Below, piece by piece: positions 20,177-28,742 of a stretch of 64,000 bases of DNA; the first letter of the stretch is position 1, and each line of letters begins with the position of its first letter. The position numbers were made by a program, and so were the translations under genes. Origin of the DNA: an uncultured Paenibacillaceae bacterium. Lineage in GTDB: Bacteria; Bacillota; Bacilli; Paenibacillales; K13. The stretch covers positions 1-64,000 of the forward strand of contig CAJXLT010000017.1 in the NCBI GenBank assembly GCA_913056365.1, written 5' to 3'. Under the pieces are notes generated by a model. The model had not been told where the DNA came from. It made no database searches and saw only the letters and a program-made list of their open reading frames with translations.

Positions 20177-21115
20177 ATGATAGAGCCTGTAAGACACTTG
20201 GTTCTTGATATCCTTCGGGTACTTGACCATGAGTATGTGCTGCATTATGAGGATGGACAATTTGTACAACTGCTTAAGTCCGGTACCTACGTTTTCTGGA
20301 ACGTACTGAAGACACACACCTTCCTGCATGCGGATATCAGAAACCCTGAACTGCCTGCAGAGGTGGATAGATCAATCCTGCCGAAGATTGCTGTTCATGT
20401 GCAGTCTTGCGAAATCGCAAGCTATGAGACGGGGTTTTTGTTTTACGATCATGTGCTGCAACGTGAGCTTGCTCCAGGCAGGTACTACTTCTGGAAAGGA
20501 CCCGTTTCGGTTATGGTCAATTCGGTTGATAGAAGACAGCAGCAGATGGATCTCGTTGGTCAAGAAATGATGACAGAGGACAAGGTAACGCTGCGCATGA
20601 ACTTCGTCTGCCAATACAAGATAGTAGACCCTATGCGAAGCTTGGAGATGAAATCGTTCGACGAACAGGTGCACATCCAGCTTCAGCTTATGCTTCGGGA
20701 ATATGTTGGAATGCTTAAGCTAGATGAGCTTCTGAAGCGGAAGGAAGATGCAGCAACCTTCGTCCTGTCCCGATTACGCGAGAAGGAAGAAGAGTTCGGT
20801 GTGCAGTTCCTGAGTGCGGGAGTTAAGGATGTGATTCTACCAGGAGAAATGAAAGAGATCCTGAACACCGTCCTGCTGGCTGAGAAGAAAGCTCAAGCGA
20901 ACTTGATTACCCGCAGGGAGGAGACAGCGTCTACCCGAAGTCTGCTGAACACCGCCAAGCTAATGGATGAGAACCAGACACTGTTCCGTCTGAAGGAGTT
21001 GGAATTCCTTGAGAAAATGTGTGAGAAAATCGGGACGATCTCTGTGACGGGCGGCGGGGACCTGCTGGAACGGCTCGGCTCTCTCATTGGGAAGAAAAGC
21101 ACTGCAAGCCAATAA
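20177..21115 (+). CDS. Slipin family (SPFH/band 7) protein
   Basis: The 312-residue product has an SPFH/band-7 domain (about residues 20-230) with the slipin-like stretch KVTLRMNFVCQYKIVDP and a C-terminal helical, probably coiled-coil, part rich in Glu and Lys. No membrane segment is apparent, unlike classical stomatins. Slipins of this soluble type are often coded next to RlaP and Rtc RNA-repair genes. The ATG at 20177 follows AGGAAG. RlaP follows 34 bases later in the same direction. Confidence 0.85.
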   Translation: MIEPVRHLVLDILRVLDHEYVLHYEDGQFVQLLKSGTYVFWNVLKTHTFLHADIRNPELPAEVDRSILPKIAVHVQSCEIASYETGFLFYDHVLQRELAPGRYYFWKGPVSVMVNSVDRRQQQMDLVGQEMMTEDKVTLRMNFVCQYKIVDPMRSLEMKSFDEQVHIQLQLMLREYVGMLKLDELLKRKEDAATFVLSRLREKEEEFGVQFLSAGVKDVILPGEMKEILNTVLLAEKKAQANLITRREETASTRSLLNTAKLMDENQTLFRLKELEFLEKMCEKIGTISVTGGGDLLERLGSLIGKKSTASQ

Positions 21116-21149
21116 TGAACGTTGAACGATCTAGGGAGGGAAGAGTGTA

Positions 21150-21932
21150 ATGGTGAATGTTAGAGAACAAGTATTAAAGGAACTGCAGACAATCGAAATG
21201 GAAGAGAACGTACGGATTCTGTATGCTTGTGAATCGGGCAGCCGCGCTTGGGGCTTCCCGTCCAAGGATAGCGACTACGACGTCCGATTTATCTATATAA
21301 GACCGGAGGATTGGTATTTATCCATCTTTGAGAAGCGGGATGTGATCGAACGGCCGATCAGCGATAGGCTCGACATCAACGGCTGGGATCTAAAGAAAGC
21401 TCTGTACTTATTCCGCAAGTCCAATCCGCCGCTGCTTGAATGGCTTCAATCCCCGATCGTGTATAGGGAGGACCACAGGTGCGCGGAACAAATCCGCCAA
21501 CTCACCGCATCCACTTTTTCCCCTAAGGCATGTATGTATCACTATCTGCACATGGCCAAGGGGAACTATCGAGATTACTTGAAGGGTGAGCAGGTGAAGA
21601 TCAAGAAATACTTCTATGTTCTTCGTCCCGTCTTGGCATGTGAGTGGATTGAGAAGTATGGCTCGATATCACCTGTGGAGTTCGATCGGCTTGTAGACGC
21701 ATTCGTCCCGAAAGGAAGCGAGCTATGGGACGTCATCGAGCGTTTGCTAGTTCGCAAAAGAGCCGGGGAAGAAATGGACTATGAGCCTAGGATCAGCCCG
21801 ATCAATGAATTTCTAGAAGAGAGAATCACGTACTATGAGCAGACCGCACCGGGGTTGAAAACGGCAGAAGGAGTCGAAGGACAGCAGCTTGATGAGTTGT
21901 TTCGATTTGTATTGAGAGATATCTGGAAATAG
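21150..21932 (+). CDS. RlaP-type nucleotidyltransferase (DNA polymerase beta family)
   Basis: The 260-residue product has the pol-beta-type motif CESGSRAWGFPSKDSDYDVR (near residues 26-45), i.e. GS followed by Asp-x-Asp for two metals. This is the family known as RNA-repair-pathway nucleotidyltransferase (RlaP, formerly YcgL-type). The RNA-ligase-associated members occur with slipin, RtcB and RtcA. No RtcB gene is in this window, so the partner may be elsewhere or absent. The ATG follows AGGGAGG. The downstream hairpin ends the operon. Confidence 0.85.
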   Translation: MVNVREQVLKELQTIEMEENVRILYACESGSRAWGFPSKDSDYDVRFIYIRPEDWYLSIFEKRDVIERPISDRLDINGWDLKKALYLFRKSNPPLLEWLQSPIVYREDHRCAEQIRQLTASTFSPKACMYHYLHMAKGNYRDYLKGEQVKIKKYFYVLRPVLACEWIEKYGSISPVEFDRLVDAFVPKGSELWDVIERLLVRKRAGEEMDYEPRISPINEFLEERITYYEQTAPGLKTAEGVEGQQLDELFRFVLRDIWK

Positions 21933-21935
21933 AAT

Positions 21936-21958
21936 AGGCACCCTTCGGGGTGCCTGTT
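21936..21958 (+). terminator. Terminator hairpin after the RlaP gene
   Basis: AGGCACCC and GGGTGCCT arms around TTCG. The T tract is weak. Confidence 0.6.
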
Positions 21959-21980
21959 ACATATATCGGACCGAAGGGGA

Positions 21981-22009
21981 TTGTTATTGTATTAAAAGTG
22001 TGATATAAT
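21981..22009 (+). promoter_or_regulatory. cspA-like gene promoter
   Basis: TTGTTA (21981-21986), 17 bases, TATAAT (22004-22009). It predicts a leader of about 125 bases before the cold-shock gene. Confidence 0.85.
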
Positions 22010-22033
22010 TTTATTATTGGAATTTTGACCTGC

Positions 22034-22096
22034 ATTCACATATCGCAGAGGGTTAATATTTTCATTACTAACCTTGTGCAATATGTGAATTTTTTA
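22034..22096 (+). promoter_or_regulatory. Structured 5' leader of the cold-shock gene
   Basis: ATTCACATAT pairs with ATATGTGAAT, enclosing a GGTTA/TAACC stem, and is followed by T6. The leader could be a terminator-type or temperature-sensitive structure, as in other long csp leaders. The pairing is seen; the regulation is inferred. Confidence 0.6.
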
Positions 22097-22142
22097 TTTT
22101 TAACCGAATAAGAATATCATGTAAAATTTAGGAGGTGTTTCT

Positions 22143-22346
22143 ATGCAAACAGGAACAGTAAAATGGTTTAACGCAGAAAAGGGATTTGGATTTATCGAGG
22201 TTGAAGGCGGCGAAGATGTATTCGTACATTTCAGCGCGATCGTAGGGGACGGGTTCAAGTCTCTTGATGAAGGGCAGCGAGTAGAATTTAACGTTGTTCA
22301 AGGCAACCGCGGACAACAAGCTGAGAACGTAGTAAAAACTTATTAA
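22143..22346 (+). CDS. cspA: Cold-shock protein
   Basis: A 67-residue single cold-shock domain RNA chaperone. RNP1 (GFGFI) and RNP2 (VFVHF) are both present after the [11 protein letters not shown] start. The ATG follows AGGAGGTGTTTCT. The gene has its own strong promoter and long structured leader, typical of csp genes. The cspA symbol is generic; the paralogue cannot be told. Confidence 0.95.
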   Translation: MQTGTVKWFNAEKGFGFIEVEGGEDVFVHFSAIVGDGFKSLDEGQRVEFNVVQGNRGQQAENVVKTY

Positions 22347-22354
22347 GTAAGATC

Positions 22355-22390
22355 ATCCCCAAACCTAATGTTTGGGGATTTTCTTTTTCA
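22355..22390 (+). terminator. Rho-independent terminator after the cold-shock gene
   Basis: TCCCCAAAC and GTTTGGGGA arms with loop CTAAT, followed by TTTTCTTTTT. Confidence 0.9.
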
Positions 22391-22447
22391 CTGCCAATTC
22401 TAAAGGGGAAAGCCTGATGTCTTATTTATGGAATACACCGCTTGAGA

Positions 22448-22480
22448 ATAAAAACCTGACCGCACGAGGTCGGGTTTTTG
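22448..22480 (+). terminator. Second terminator-like hairpin
   Basis: AAAACCTGACC and GGTCGGGTTTTT pair around GCACGA. No gene lies between this and the previous terminator. Confidence 0.6.
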
Positions 22481-22531
22481 TTTTGGCTTGAAGCGACCGA
22501 AGTTATGTTCGATGCCTGCATACTGATTGTG

Positions 22532-22560
22532 AGAGAGTACCTTGAAGGTACTCTCTTTGC
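22532..22560. terminator. Hairpin at the 3' end of the MFS gene
   Basis: AGAGAGTACCTT and AAGGTACTCTCT form a perfect 12-base stem. It lies just beyond the minus-strand MFS stop. Confidence 0.6.
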
Positions 22561-22578
22561 TGTTTCAAACATTTCATT

Positions 22579-23846
22579 TTATTTGTCCAATTGACGAACT
22601 TTATAAGATGAAATGGCAAATAATACACCTGTCATCATTAGAACTCCACCAGCGATAAATAATAAACGGATTCCCGATCCCGCCTCATGACCTAGAAATA
22701 TATTTAGCCACGGCCACCTTTCCTCTTGCATAGCGGGTTCAAGCATTCGATCGACCAAGGGGCCCGTAACGAAAAAAGACAAGGGGCTGTTAAAGCGGTA
22801 AGCTGCCCATAGGCAGCGAAGATCCTTCCATGCATAGCTTGGGGAGTGTTGCGCTGCAACAGGGAGGAGAATAATGCTCCTGTCATAGCCAAAGGAAGCA
22901 TCAAAAGAAACAACGCCATCGCCATAACCCACACATGCTGACTGCCCCCAACAAGTACAAACATCGAAGAAGTTAATATGGATCCTATGAAAATGAATTT
23001 AATTTTATATCGGAAATCACCCCAAGTCACTGCCAAGATGGCACCTGCCAATGCACCGGCATTCATCACAGACAATAACCAGGACATGACATCATTGCTT
23101 TCTGTGATGGATATAAAAAAGGGGATGGCTAACTCCAAAGGTCCATTCAATATGAAGTCCCATAGTGCAAAGTAAAGAAAAAGATAGAGTAGCGGCTTAT
23201 GCTTCCAAATGTATCGATATCCTTGAACAGCTTCTACCCATGGTTTTTCATCGTGTTTGTTTGAAACGCTATTTTTAATTTCTGGAAGTGGAAGAAAAAC
23301 AGTTACTCCTATACAAATCGCAAAACTTACCGCATCGATTATTACAATGCCGATTAAGCCAATTGGTTCAATGAGCATACCTGCAATGAATGGAGAAATA
23401 ACGCCGGCAAGGGGAAACAACATTTCTTTCGCAGAATTTGCTCGGTCCAGCTGACTATCATCTGTCATCAACGGTATTAACGCTGCTGTTGCTGTACTTT
23501 GAAGCGCTGCAAATATACCTTGAATGCTAACAATGAAATATAAGTACCATAGTTCGAATGATCCGAATACCAAACATGTGATTAAAATGACGGTACATAT
23601 CGCTTGGCCTATATCTCCTACGATAATCGCTGTTTTACGCTTCCAGCGATCAACCACCCAGCCAATCCCTGTACCTAGCAGCAGCAATGGCAACTCGTGG
23701 AATAAAGAGATCATAAGTAACGGTGTAACGCTTCCGGTCTCCAGCACTACCCAAATACCTACGGCAATCGAAGTGATACGACTGCCGATTAACGAAAGTC
23801 CTTGCAAACTTAATAAACTATATAACAATCGATTTGAATGTTTCAA
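22579..23846 (-). pseudogene. MFS exporter gene, split by a frameshift
   Basis: The frame from the TTG at 23846 codes for about 360 residues of a 12-helix major facilitator of the EntS-like drug or siderophore exporter type (ISLFHELPLLLLGTGIGWVVDRWKRK is the loop 2-3 motif). It loses homology near 22787. A -1 shift at the GGGG run at about 22783-22787 would join it to a second frame (PLSFFVTGPLVDR ... ISSYKVRQLDK, stop at 22579) that completes the last helices. Either a natural homopolymer frameshift or a read error is possible. The start has GAGGAG nine bases upstream. An attenuator with a leader peptide precedes it. Confidence 0.75.
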
Positions 23847-23861
23847 TGAGATTTTCTCCTC

Positions 23862-23930
23862 TCAACACATTAAAAAAGCTTTCTTGGAATCTTCCATTTC
23901 CAAGAAAGCTAATAACCCAGGCCATATCAT
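23862..23930 (-). CDS. Candidate leader peptide of the MFS gene
   Basis: A 22-codon minus-strand frame begins MIWPGLLAFLEM and ends LMC. It starts eight bases after a GAGG site and overlaps the whole attenuator hairpin, ending 15 bases before the MFS start. Such leader peptides sense ribosome stalling by antibiotics in several resistance genes. It is inferred from position, not proven. Confidence 0.5.
   Translation of the reverse strand: MIWPGLLAFLEMEDSKKAFLMC
23871..23910 (-). terminator. Attenuator terminator in the MFS leader
   Basis: On the minus strand AGCTTTCTTGGAA (23910-23898) pairs with TTCCAAGAAAGCT (23890-23878) and is followed by TTTTTT. It sits between promoter and coding sequence, so it can stop transcription before the exporter gene. 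Confidence 0.8.
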
Positions 23931-24122
23931 GGACCTCAGTATGCTTAATGTATCGTGTTAGATTCTGAAGGTGCAGTAGTATGATCGCAGACTTAAATAA
24001 GCCCTACATTACTGCTTTATTCGATTACGCTCTTCCTTCAGTTCTAACAGTGAGGTACATATCTGATCGATTCCCCTTTATCGGCTAATAAACCACAGTG
24101 ATAGAAATGATTCATCATTCCA

Positions 24123-24148
24123 ACAACTTAGATTATAACATAAGTTGT
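24123..24148. promoter_or_regulatory. Inverted repeat ahead of the ABC genes
   Basis: ACAACTTA and TAAGTTGT are perfect 8-base arms separated by GATTATAACA, a possible operator overlapping a -10 box. It lies between the divergent MFS and ABC transporter genes. Confidence 0.45.
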
Positions 24149-24249
24149 GCCAAACCCGATAGTTCATTAGTCTCTTATCGATTTTGGGGAAATGAACGGA
24201 ACCGTCTAGTCGGGTCAATCGTATTGTTTGGGTAGAAGGAGTGATTGTA

Positions 24250-24969
24250 TTGCGACTGGTGCTGGACAAGATTACGAAGCGGTTCAATGAGAAGGAAGTG
24301 CTTCGGGGCGTGGAGCAACGCTTCGAGCAGGGGAAGATATACGGCTTGCTGGGACGGAACGGGGCAGGCAAGACGACGTTGTTCAACTGCATAAGCGGTG
24401 AAGTGAAGCTGGATGGCGGTTCAGCCTTGTTGGAGCTGGATGGCACAACGCGCGAGCTGCGTGAGCAGGATGTAGGTTACGTCTATTCGCTGCCGATCCT
24501 GCCGGAGTTTCTGACAGGGTATGAGTTCGTGAAGTTCTTCATAGATATTAATCGCCGTCAGCAGCTTCACATCGATCTGACGATCGACCAATATTTCGAC
24601 ATGATGAGTATGGCGGAGGAGGAACGGCATCGGTTGATTAAAGGCTATTCTCACGGGATGAAGAACAAGCTGCAGATGCTGCTGTTCCTCATTACGAAGC
24701 CGCCTGTCATTCTGCTAGATGAGCCGCTTACTTCCTTTGATGTTATTGTGGCGCTGGAGATGAAGAAGCTGCTGCGCGAGATGAAGCACAATCATATTCT
24801 TATTTTCTCCACTCATATTTTGCAGCTTGCATCCGACCTTTGTGATGAGCTTGTTGTTTTGAACAACGGTCAGTTGGAATCTGTGTCACCTGAATTGCTG
24901 CATAGCCCAGAGTTCGAACAGAGCATTATCAAGCTGCTGAAGGATGAGAACCATGTTGAACGTTCTTAG
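24250..24969 (+). CDS. ABC transporter ATP-binding protein
   Basis: A 239-residue ATPase of an exporter-type ABC system. Walker A is GRNGAGKTT, the signature region is YSHGMKNK (a loose version of LSGGQ), Walker B is VILLDEP, and the switch His lies in STHIL. I chose the TTG at 24250, eight bases after AGGAG; a GTG at 24241 lies too close to that site. It overlaps the next gene by 17 bases, so the two are coupled. Substrate unknown. Confidence 0.88.
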   Translation: MRLVLDKITKRFNEKEVLRGVEQRFEQGKIYGLLGRNGAGKTTLFNCISGEVKLDGGSALLELDGTTRELREQDVGYVYSLPILPEFLTGYEFVKFFIDINRRQQLHIDLTIDQYFDMMSMAEEERHRLIKGYSHGMKNKLQMLLFLITKPPVILLDEPLTSFDVIVALEMKKLLREMKHNHILIFSTHILQLASDLCDELVVLNNGQLESVSPELLHSPEFEQSIIKLLKDENHVERS

Positions 24970-26563
24970 CACGCTGCTGGCGATACGGACGTCTTCGGCG
25001 ATAAATCTGTTCTTCTTCTATGTACAGAAGCTGCCCTTGATTGGGAAGAGGATCAACAACTCTATCTATGCAAGAACGGAGCTGAAACGGTCGGTCACGG
25101 CTCTGGTTGTTGCCGTATTATTGCTATGGAGCCTCCTGTCCAAGCTGCTGTACTTGTATTTGCTTGTTTATTTGCCGGTGACGGCTGCGAACGAATGGTC
25201 ACACGGACATGAGTCGCTTGTTCTGTTCGTTCACGTATTTGTACTTATCAGCTTCCTGGTTGCAGGAATCAGCAGCGCCAATGTGCTGGAACCGAAGAGG
25301 GAAAAGTATGTAGCGGTGAAGCTGATGCGCATGTCGCCTAGACTATATATGCATGCTTCTCTATCCTATCGCTATGTCGTGTTTCTCGGCAGTTACATAC
25401 CTGCTCTGCTGTTATTCGTGTTGCTTCTGCAAGGGACGGTGTGGCAGGCAGTCATGCTAGCGGTATCCGTCACGGGGTGGAGGGTGCTGTGCGAGTACCT
25501 GCATCTGAAGCTTTATGAGAAGACCAAGCTTGTGTTAGTGAAGCAGGTGGCCTTTGTATGGATGGTAATTATTGCAGGTTATATCGTTGCCTATTTGCCG
25601 ATCTTTCTGGAGGAAGCTCCGCTGGTTGGTCCGCTGCTCATGCATGGGCTATCGGCACTAGTAATCACACTATTAGGTGCTTGGGCAGCCGTTCAGATTA
25701 CGAGGTACCGGCATTACCGTGAGGCTGTGGATGCTGCAACGAAGCGGGATGATCCCCTCTTGAATATCGGCGCAATGATTGCAGATGCGAGCAAATCGAG
25801 TGTTCAGACCGAGGAGAATGATTACGCCGAGGATTCCATGCGTCGGGAGCCATTCGAAGGGAAGGAAGGCTATGCTTATCTGAATGCGATCTTCTTCGCA
25901 AGGCATCGCAGCTTAATTCGTCGTCCGTTGTACAAGTGTCTCGCAATTGTTGCTGCTGCCGGCATCATCGGTGCGATCGGAATGATGCTCATGAACCGTA
26001 TACAGCCGGAGTTGATGCAGCTGGAGTTGACTATGCTGTTCCCGATTCTGCCTCTTGCGATGAACTTGCTGACATTAGGCGAAACAACATGCAGGGCGAT
26101 GTTCTACCATTGTGATATTAGCTTAACCCGATACAGCTTCTATCGAAGCGCAGCTTATGAACATTTCTTTATTCGGCTGCGCAAGATGACCGGTCACAAT
26201 TTGCTGATTGCAGCAGTCTTAGGAGGAACTCTGACGCTGGTAGCCTTCACGGCGAGTGGGGGCATGCAATGGCTGGATGTCGTGCTATTATGGCTTAGTA
26301 TCGGAACGCTGGCAGTTTTTTTTACCCTTCATCATCTGTTTCTCTATTATATCTTCCAGCCTTATTCCACAGACTTGAATGTGAAGAATCCGTTGTACTT
26401 CATCGTGTCGTTCGTTGTGTCGGGTGCATGCGGGTTCGCGATCATCTTTCCGCTTTCGCCTATGGTCTTCACATGTGTCGTCTTATCGATTGCCATCGTA
26501 TACGGAGTCGTAGCGACTGTCTCCATTCGTAAGTACGCGCATGCTACGTTCAGAGTGAAGTAG
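24953..26563 (+). CDS. ABC transporter permease, large
   Basis: A membrane protein of about 536 residues with roughly 10-12 hydrophobic segments (first near residues 40-65) and a hydrophilic middle part around residues 250-310. It starts at ATG 24953 (another ATG lies at 24944) and overlaps the ATPase gene. It belongs with the ATPase as a two-gene exporter-type ABC system. No closer family is recognised, and the substrate cannot be inferred. Confidence 0.8.
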   Translation: MLNVLSTLLAIRTSSAINLFFFYVQKLPLIGKRINNSIYARTELKRSVTALVVAVLLLWSLLSKLLYLYLLVYLPVTAANEWSHGHESLVLFVHVFVLISFLVAGISSANVLEPKREKYVAVKLMRMSPRLYMHASLSYRYVVFLGSYIPALLLFVLLLQGTVWQAVMLAVSVTGWRVLCEYLHLKLYEKTKLVLVKQVAFVWMVIIAGYIVAYLPIFLEEAPLVGPLLMHGLSALVITLLGAWAAVQITRYRHYREAVDAATKRDDPLLNIGAMIADASKSSVQTEENDYAEDSMRREPFEGKEGYAYLNAIFFARHRSLIRRPLYKCLAIVAAAGIIGAIGMMLMNRIQPELMQLELTMLFPILPLAMNLLTLGETTCRAMFYHCDISLTRYSFYRSAAYEHFFIRLRKMTGHNLLIAAVLGGTLTLVAFTASGGMQWLDVVLLWLSIGTLAVFFTLHHLFLYYIFQPYSTDLNVKNPLYFIVSFVVSGACGFAIIFPLSPMVFTCVVLSIAIVYGVVATVSIRKYAHATFRVK

Positions 26564-26581
26564 GGATAGTTGATAGAAGTG

Positions 26582-26618
26582 GGCTGGTACTCCCCATTAG
26601 GGGGAGTCGGCCTTTTTT
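26582..26618 (+). terminator. Rho-independent terminator after the ABC genes
   Basis: GGCTGGTACTCCCC and GGGGGAGTCGGCC arms around ATTA, then TTTTTT. Confidence 0.9.
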
Positions 26619-26633
26619 GTGTACATTTTATGT

Positions 26634-26704
26634 ACGGTGACGTACAGATATTGCTTTCTTGAGAATAAGGTGGTATGGTTGCTTTTATAGACGGTACCGT
26701 ACAG
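26634..26704 (+). promoter_or_regulatory. Promoter and operator of the TetR gene
   Basis: ACGGTGACGTACAG (26634-26647) and ACGGTACCGTACAG (26691-26704) are 14-base repeats differing at two positions and flanking a promoter TTGCTT (26651) - 17 bases - TATGGT (26674). The likely ligand is the TetR protein coded just downstream. Confidence 0.7.
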
Positions 26705-26719
26705 AAAAGGAGAATGATG

Positions 26720-27274
26720 ATGCCCAAAGTAATCGCAACTGAAGAGCAATGGGTCCGAATAGGAATGGAGAAATTCGCGCAAAGCGGGGAAAGAGGGCTG
26801 ATCATCGAGCGAATGTCTGCGGAACTGGGTTGCAGCAAAAGCAGCTTCTACTGGTACTTTGAGAATCGCGATGATTACATGGCGCGTGTAGTCGCTCGTT
26901 GGAGTGAAGTTGCTACGCAAGATGTGATATTCTCCGTTTCCTTAGCTGAGAATGCGATGGACGGCATTACGACGATGCTGAGGAACATGTTCTCTGTGAC
27001 GCGGAAGGGTGACTTTCTCTTCCATCTGCGGCAATTGAGCGAACAATCGCAAACCTATCAATCAGTACTGACAAGGATCGAGCGTGCGAGGATGGATTAC
27101 GCGAAGGAGCTTCTGGTGAGGGCTGGCATGACGTCTGAAGCGGCCGAGATCAAGTCGGGCATCTTGTATCATTATTATCTGGGCTGGTATGAGCGTCACA
27201 AATATGAACAGATTAGCGAGGAAGCGCTTTGTTTTCATATCGAAATGGTACGTAAGCAACTACTTGGTCTATGA
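26720..27274 (+). CDS. TetR family regulator
   Basis: A 184-residue product with an N-terminal TetR helix-turn-helix (MSAELGCSKSSFYWYFENRDDY, about residues 35-56) and a helical ligand domain. Of three ATGs in a row I take the last (26720), seven to eight bases after AAGGAG. It is followed 12 bases later by a DUF3995-type membrane protein, so the two form an operon. Two operator-like repeats flank its promoter, suggesting autoregulation. Confidence 0.9.
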   Translation: MPKVIATEEQWVRIGMEKFAQSGERGLIIERMSAELGCSKSSFYWYFENRDDYMARVVARWSEVATQDVIFSVSLAENAMDGITTMLRNMFSVTRKGDFLFHLRQLSEQSQTYQSVLTRIERARMDYAKELLVRAGMTSEAAEIKSGILYHYYLGWYERHKYEQISEEALCFHIEMVRKQLLGL

Positions 27275-27286
27275 GGGGGAACTAGC

Positions 27287-27709
27287 ATGATAACCGTAAT
27301 GACTTGGGCGATCAGCATTATCTTCATGCTGTTGAGTATGTTCCATTGGTATTGGATGGTTGGAGGAACCAAGGGGGCGCAAGCGGCGATTCCGAGCGAC
27401 GGTTCGACGATGCTGTTCCGCCCTTCCAAGCTTGCAACAGGGACTGTAGCGGGGTTGCTATTGTTAGCGGCATGGTTTGTATTGGAACTCGGTGGGGCGG
27501 TGGATCCGATGGTCTTCCCAGATTGGTTGCTAGTATACGGAGGCTGGATCTTATCTGTGGTGTTCATCCTGCGAGCAATTGGGGATTTCCGCTGGGTAGG
27601 TTTCTTGAAGAGACACAGGGGCACTGTATTCGCGAAGTGGGATACGATGCTGCATTCTCCGCTCTGTCTAGTTATTGGCATCGGACTCATGATCATTGCT
27701 GGATCGTGA
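27287..27709 (+). CDS. DUF3995-type small membrane protein
   Basis: A 140-residue protein with four hydrophobic segments (about residues 4-24, 49-70, 78-97 and 120-139) and a conserved-looking FHWYWMVGGTKGAQAAIP near the N terminus, as in DUF3995 proteins. It starts after GAGGGGGAAC. It is probably the transcriptional target of the TetR protein. Its function is unknown. Confidence 0.8.
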   Translation: MITVMTWAISIIFMLLSMFHWYWMVGGTKGAQAAIPSDGSTMLFRPSKLATGTVAGLLLLAAWFVLELGGAVDPMVFPDWLLVYGGWILSVVFILRAIGDFRWVGFLKRHRGTVFAKWDTMLHSPLCLVIGIGLMIIAGS

Positions 27710-27730
27710 AGACGTGCGGAGGATGCGTCG

Positions 27731-27755
27731 GACCCCGATCTATGGATCGGGGTCT
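27731..27755. terminator. Terminator hairpin
   Basis: GACCCCGATC and GATCGGGGTC arms around TATG, then TTT. It separates the TetR operon from the convergent prs-like gene. Confidence 0.8.
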
Positions 27756-27800
27756 TTGCAGTGGAGAGGGTGCTATCATTGCCGAGGTGTTCTTCGTTAC

Positions 27801-28742
27801 CTATTTCCGATTGACCAGCTTGTCTATCGAACCGCCTGTCATAATGATCTGAATCGCGGTGCCGAATATTTCGGCCATGCTCTTGATCTTGAATTTCGGG
27901 TTATCCTCCAGTTGATGATGTATCGTATCGGTGACCATGATTTGCTGAATATGAGGGTTATCGCTTAATTTGTGAATGCAGTCGCCAGAGAATAAGCCAT
28001 GGGATGCGCATATATACGCCGGGAGTGCGCCATGTTGATGCAGCTCGTTGACGACGTTCAACACGGTTGCTCCCGTATCAATGATGTCATCTACAATGAT
28101 CGGCGTAAGGCCCTCGACATCTCCAACAAGTTGAAGCTTCTTCGCTTCGTGCGGATGTGACTGCCCTCTGATGAGCATGGCGAACGGAGCATGCAGCCGG
28201 TTGGCAAGCCTCTCCGCCATTTTGGCACGTCCAGCATCGGGAGATACGACGATCGGATTAGGGATAACAAGGCTTTCGATATGATGAATGATGAGATCAA
28301 GTGCAGTCAAGTGATCGACAGGGATATGGAAAAACCCTTCAATCGCATCTGAATTGAGATCAACTGTAATGATGCGCTGTGCTCCTACCTTGGTTAAGAC
28401 ATCGGCGACGAGCTTCGCGGATATCGGCTGACGAGGCGCCTTCTTCCTCGATTGTCTGGCATAGCCGAAGTATGGGATCATCAGATGTATCGTTTTGGCC
28501 GAAGCTCGTTTCGCAGCGTCAATCATGACCATCAGCTCCACCCAATTTTCATTCACTGGGTGTGACAGGGAATGTACTATGAATATGTCGTTATTGCGGA
28601 CAGATTCCTGATAACGGACATATATTTCGCCGCTTTTGAAGCGGGATATGTCCACTTGTCCAAGCTCCACGTTCAGATAGCGGCAGATCGCTTCGGCTAA
28701 AGGTTTATTCGATGTTCCTGAGAAAATCTTGAACTGTTCCAT
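27801..28742 (-). CDS. Divergent ribose-phosphate pyrophosphokinase paralogue
   Basis: The 313-residue product is clearly of the PRPP synthetase fold: YFGYARQSRKKAPRQPISAK aligns with the ATP-binding loop, and VDDIIDTGAT with the PRPP-binding loop. Several invariant positions differ. The His of DLHA is Asn (DLNSD, residue 130), the catalytic KRR loop after APIAIID is replaced by IRGQ, and the VVSPD-GG motif reads VVSPDAGRAKM. It may be a regulatory or catalytically altered paralogue, like the PRPP synthetase-associated proteins. The standard prs is presumably elsewhere. It shows no operon. Confidence 0.85.
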   Translation of the reverse strand: MEQFKIFSGTSNKPLAEAICRYLNVELGQVDISRFKSGEIYVRYQESVRNNDIFIVHSLSHPVNENWVELMVMIDAAKRASAKTIHLMIPYFGYARQSRKKAPRQPISAKLVADVLTKVGAQRIITVDLNSDAIEGFFHIPVDHLTALDLIIHHIESLVIPNPIVVSPDAGRAKMAERLANRLHAPFAMLIRGQSHPHEAKKLQLVGDVEGLTPIIVDDIIDTGATVLNVVNELHQHGALPAYICASHGLFSGDCIHKLSDNPHIQQIMVTDTIHHQLEDNPKFKIKSMAEIFGTAIQIIMTGGSIDKLVNRK

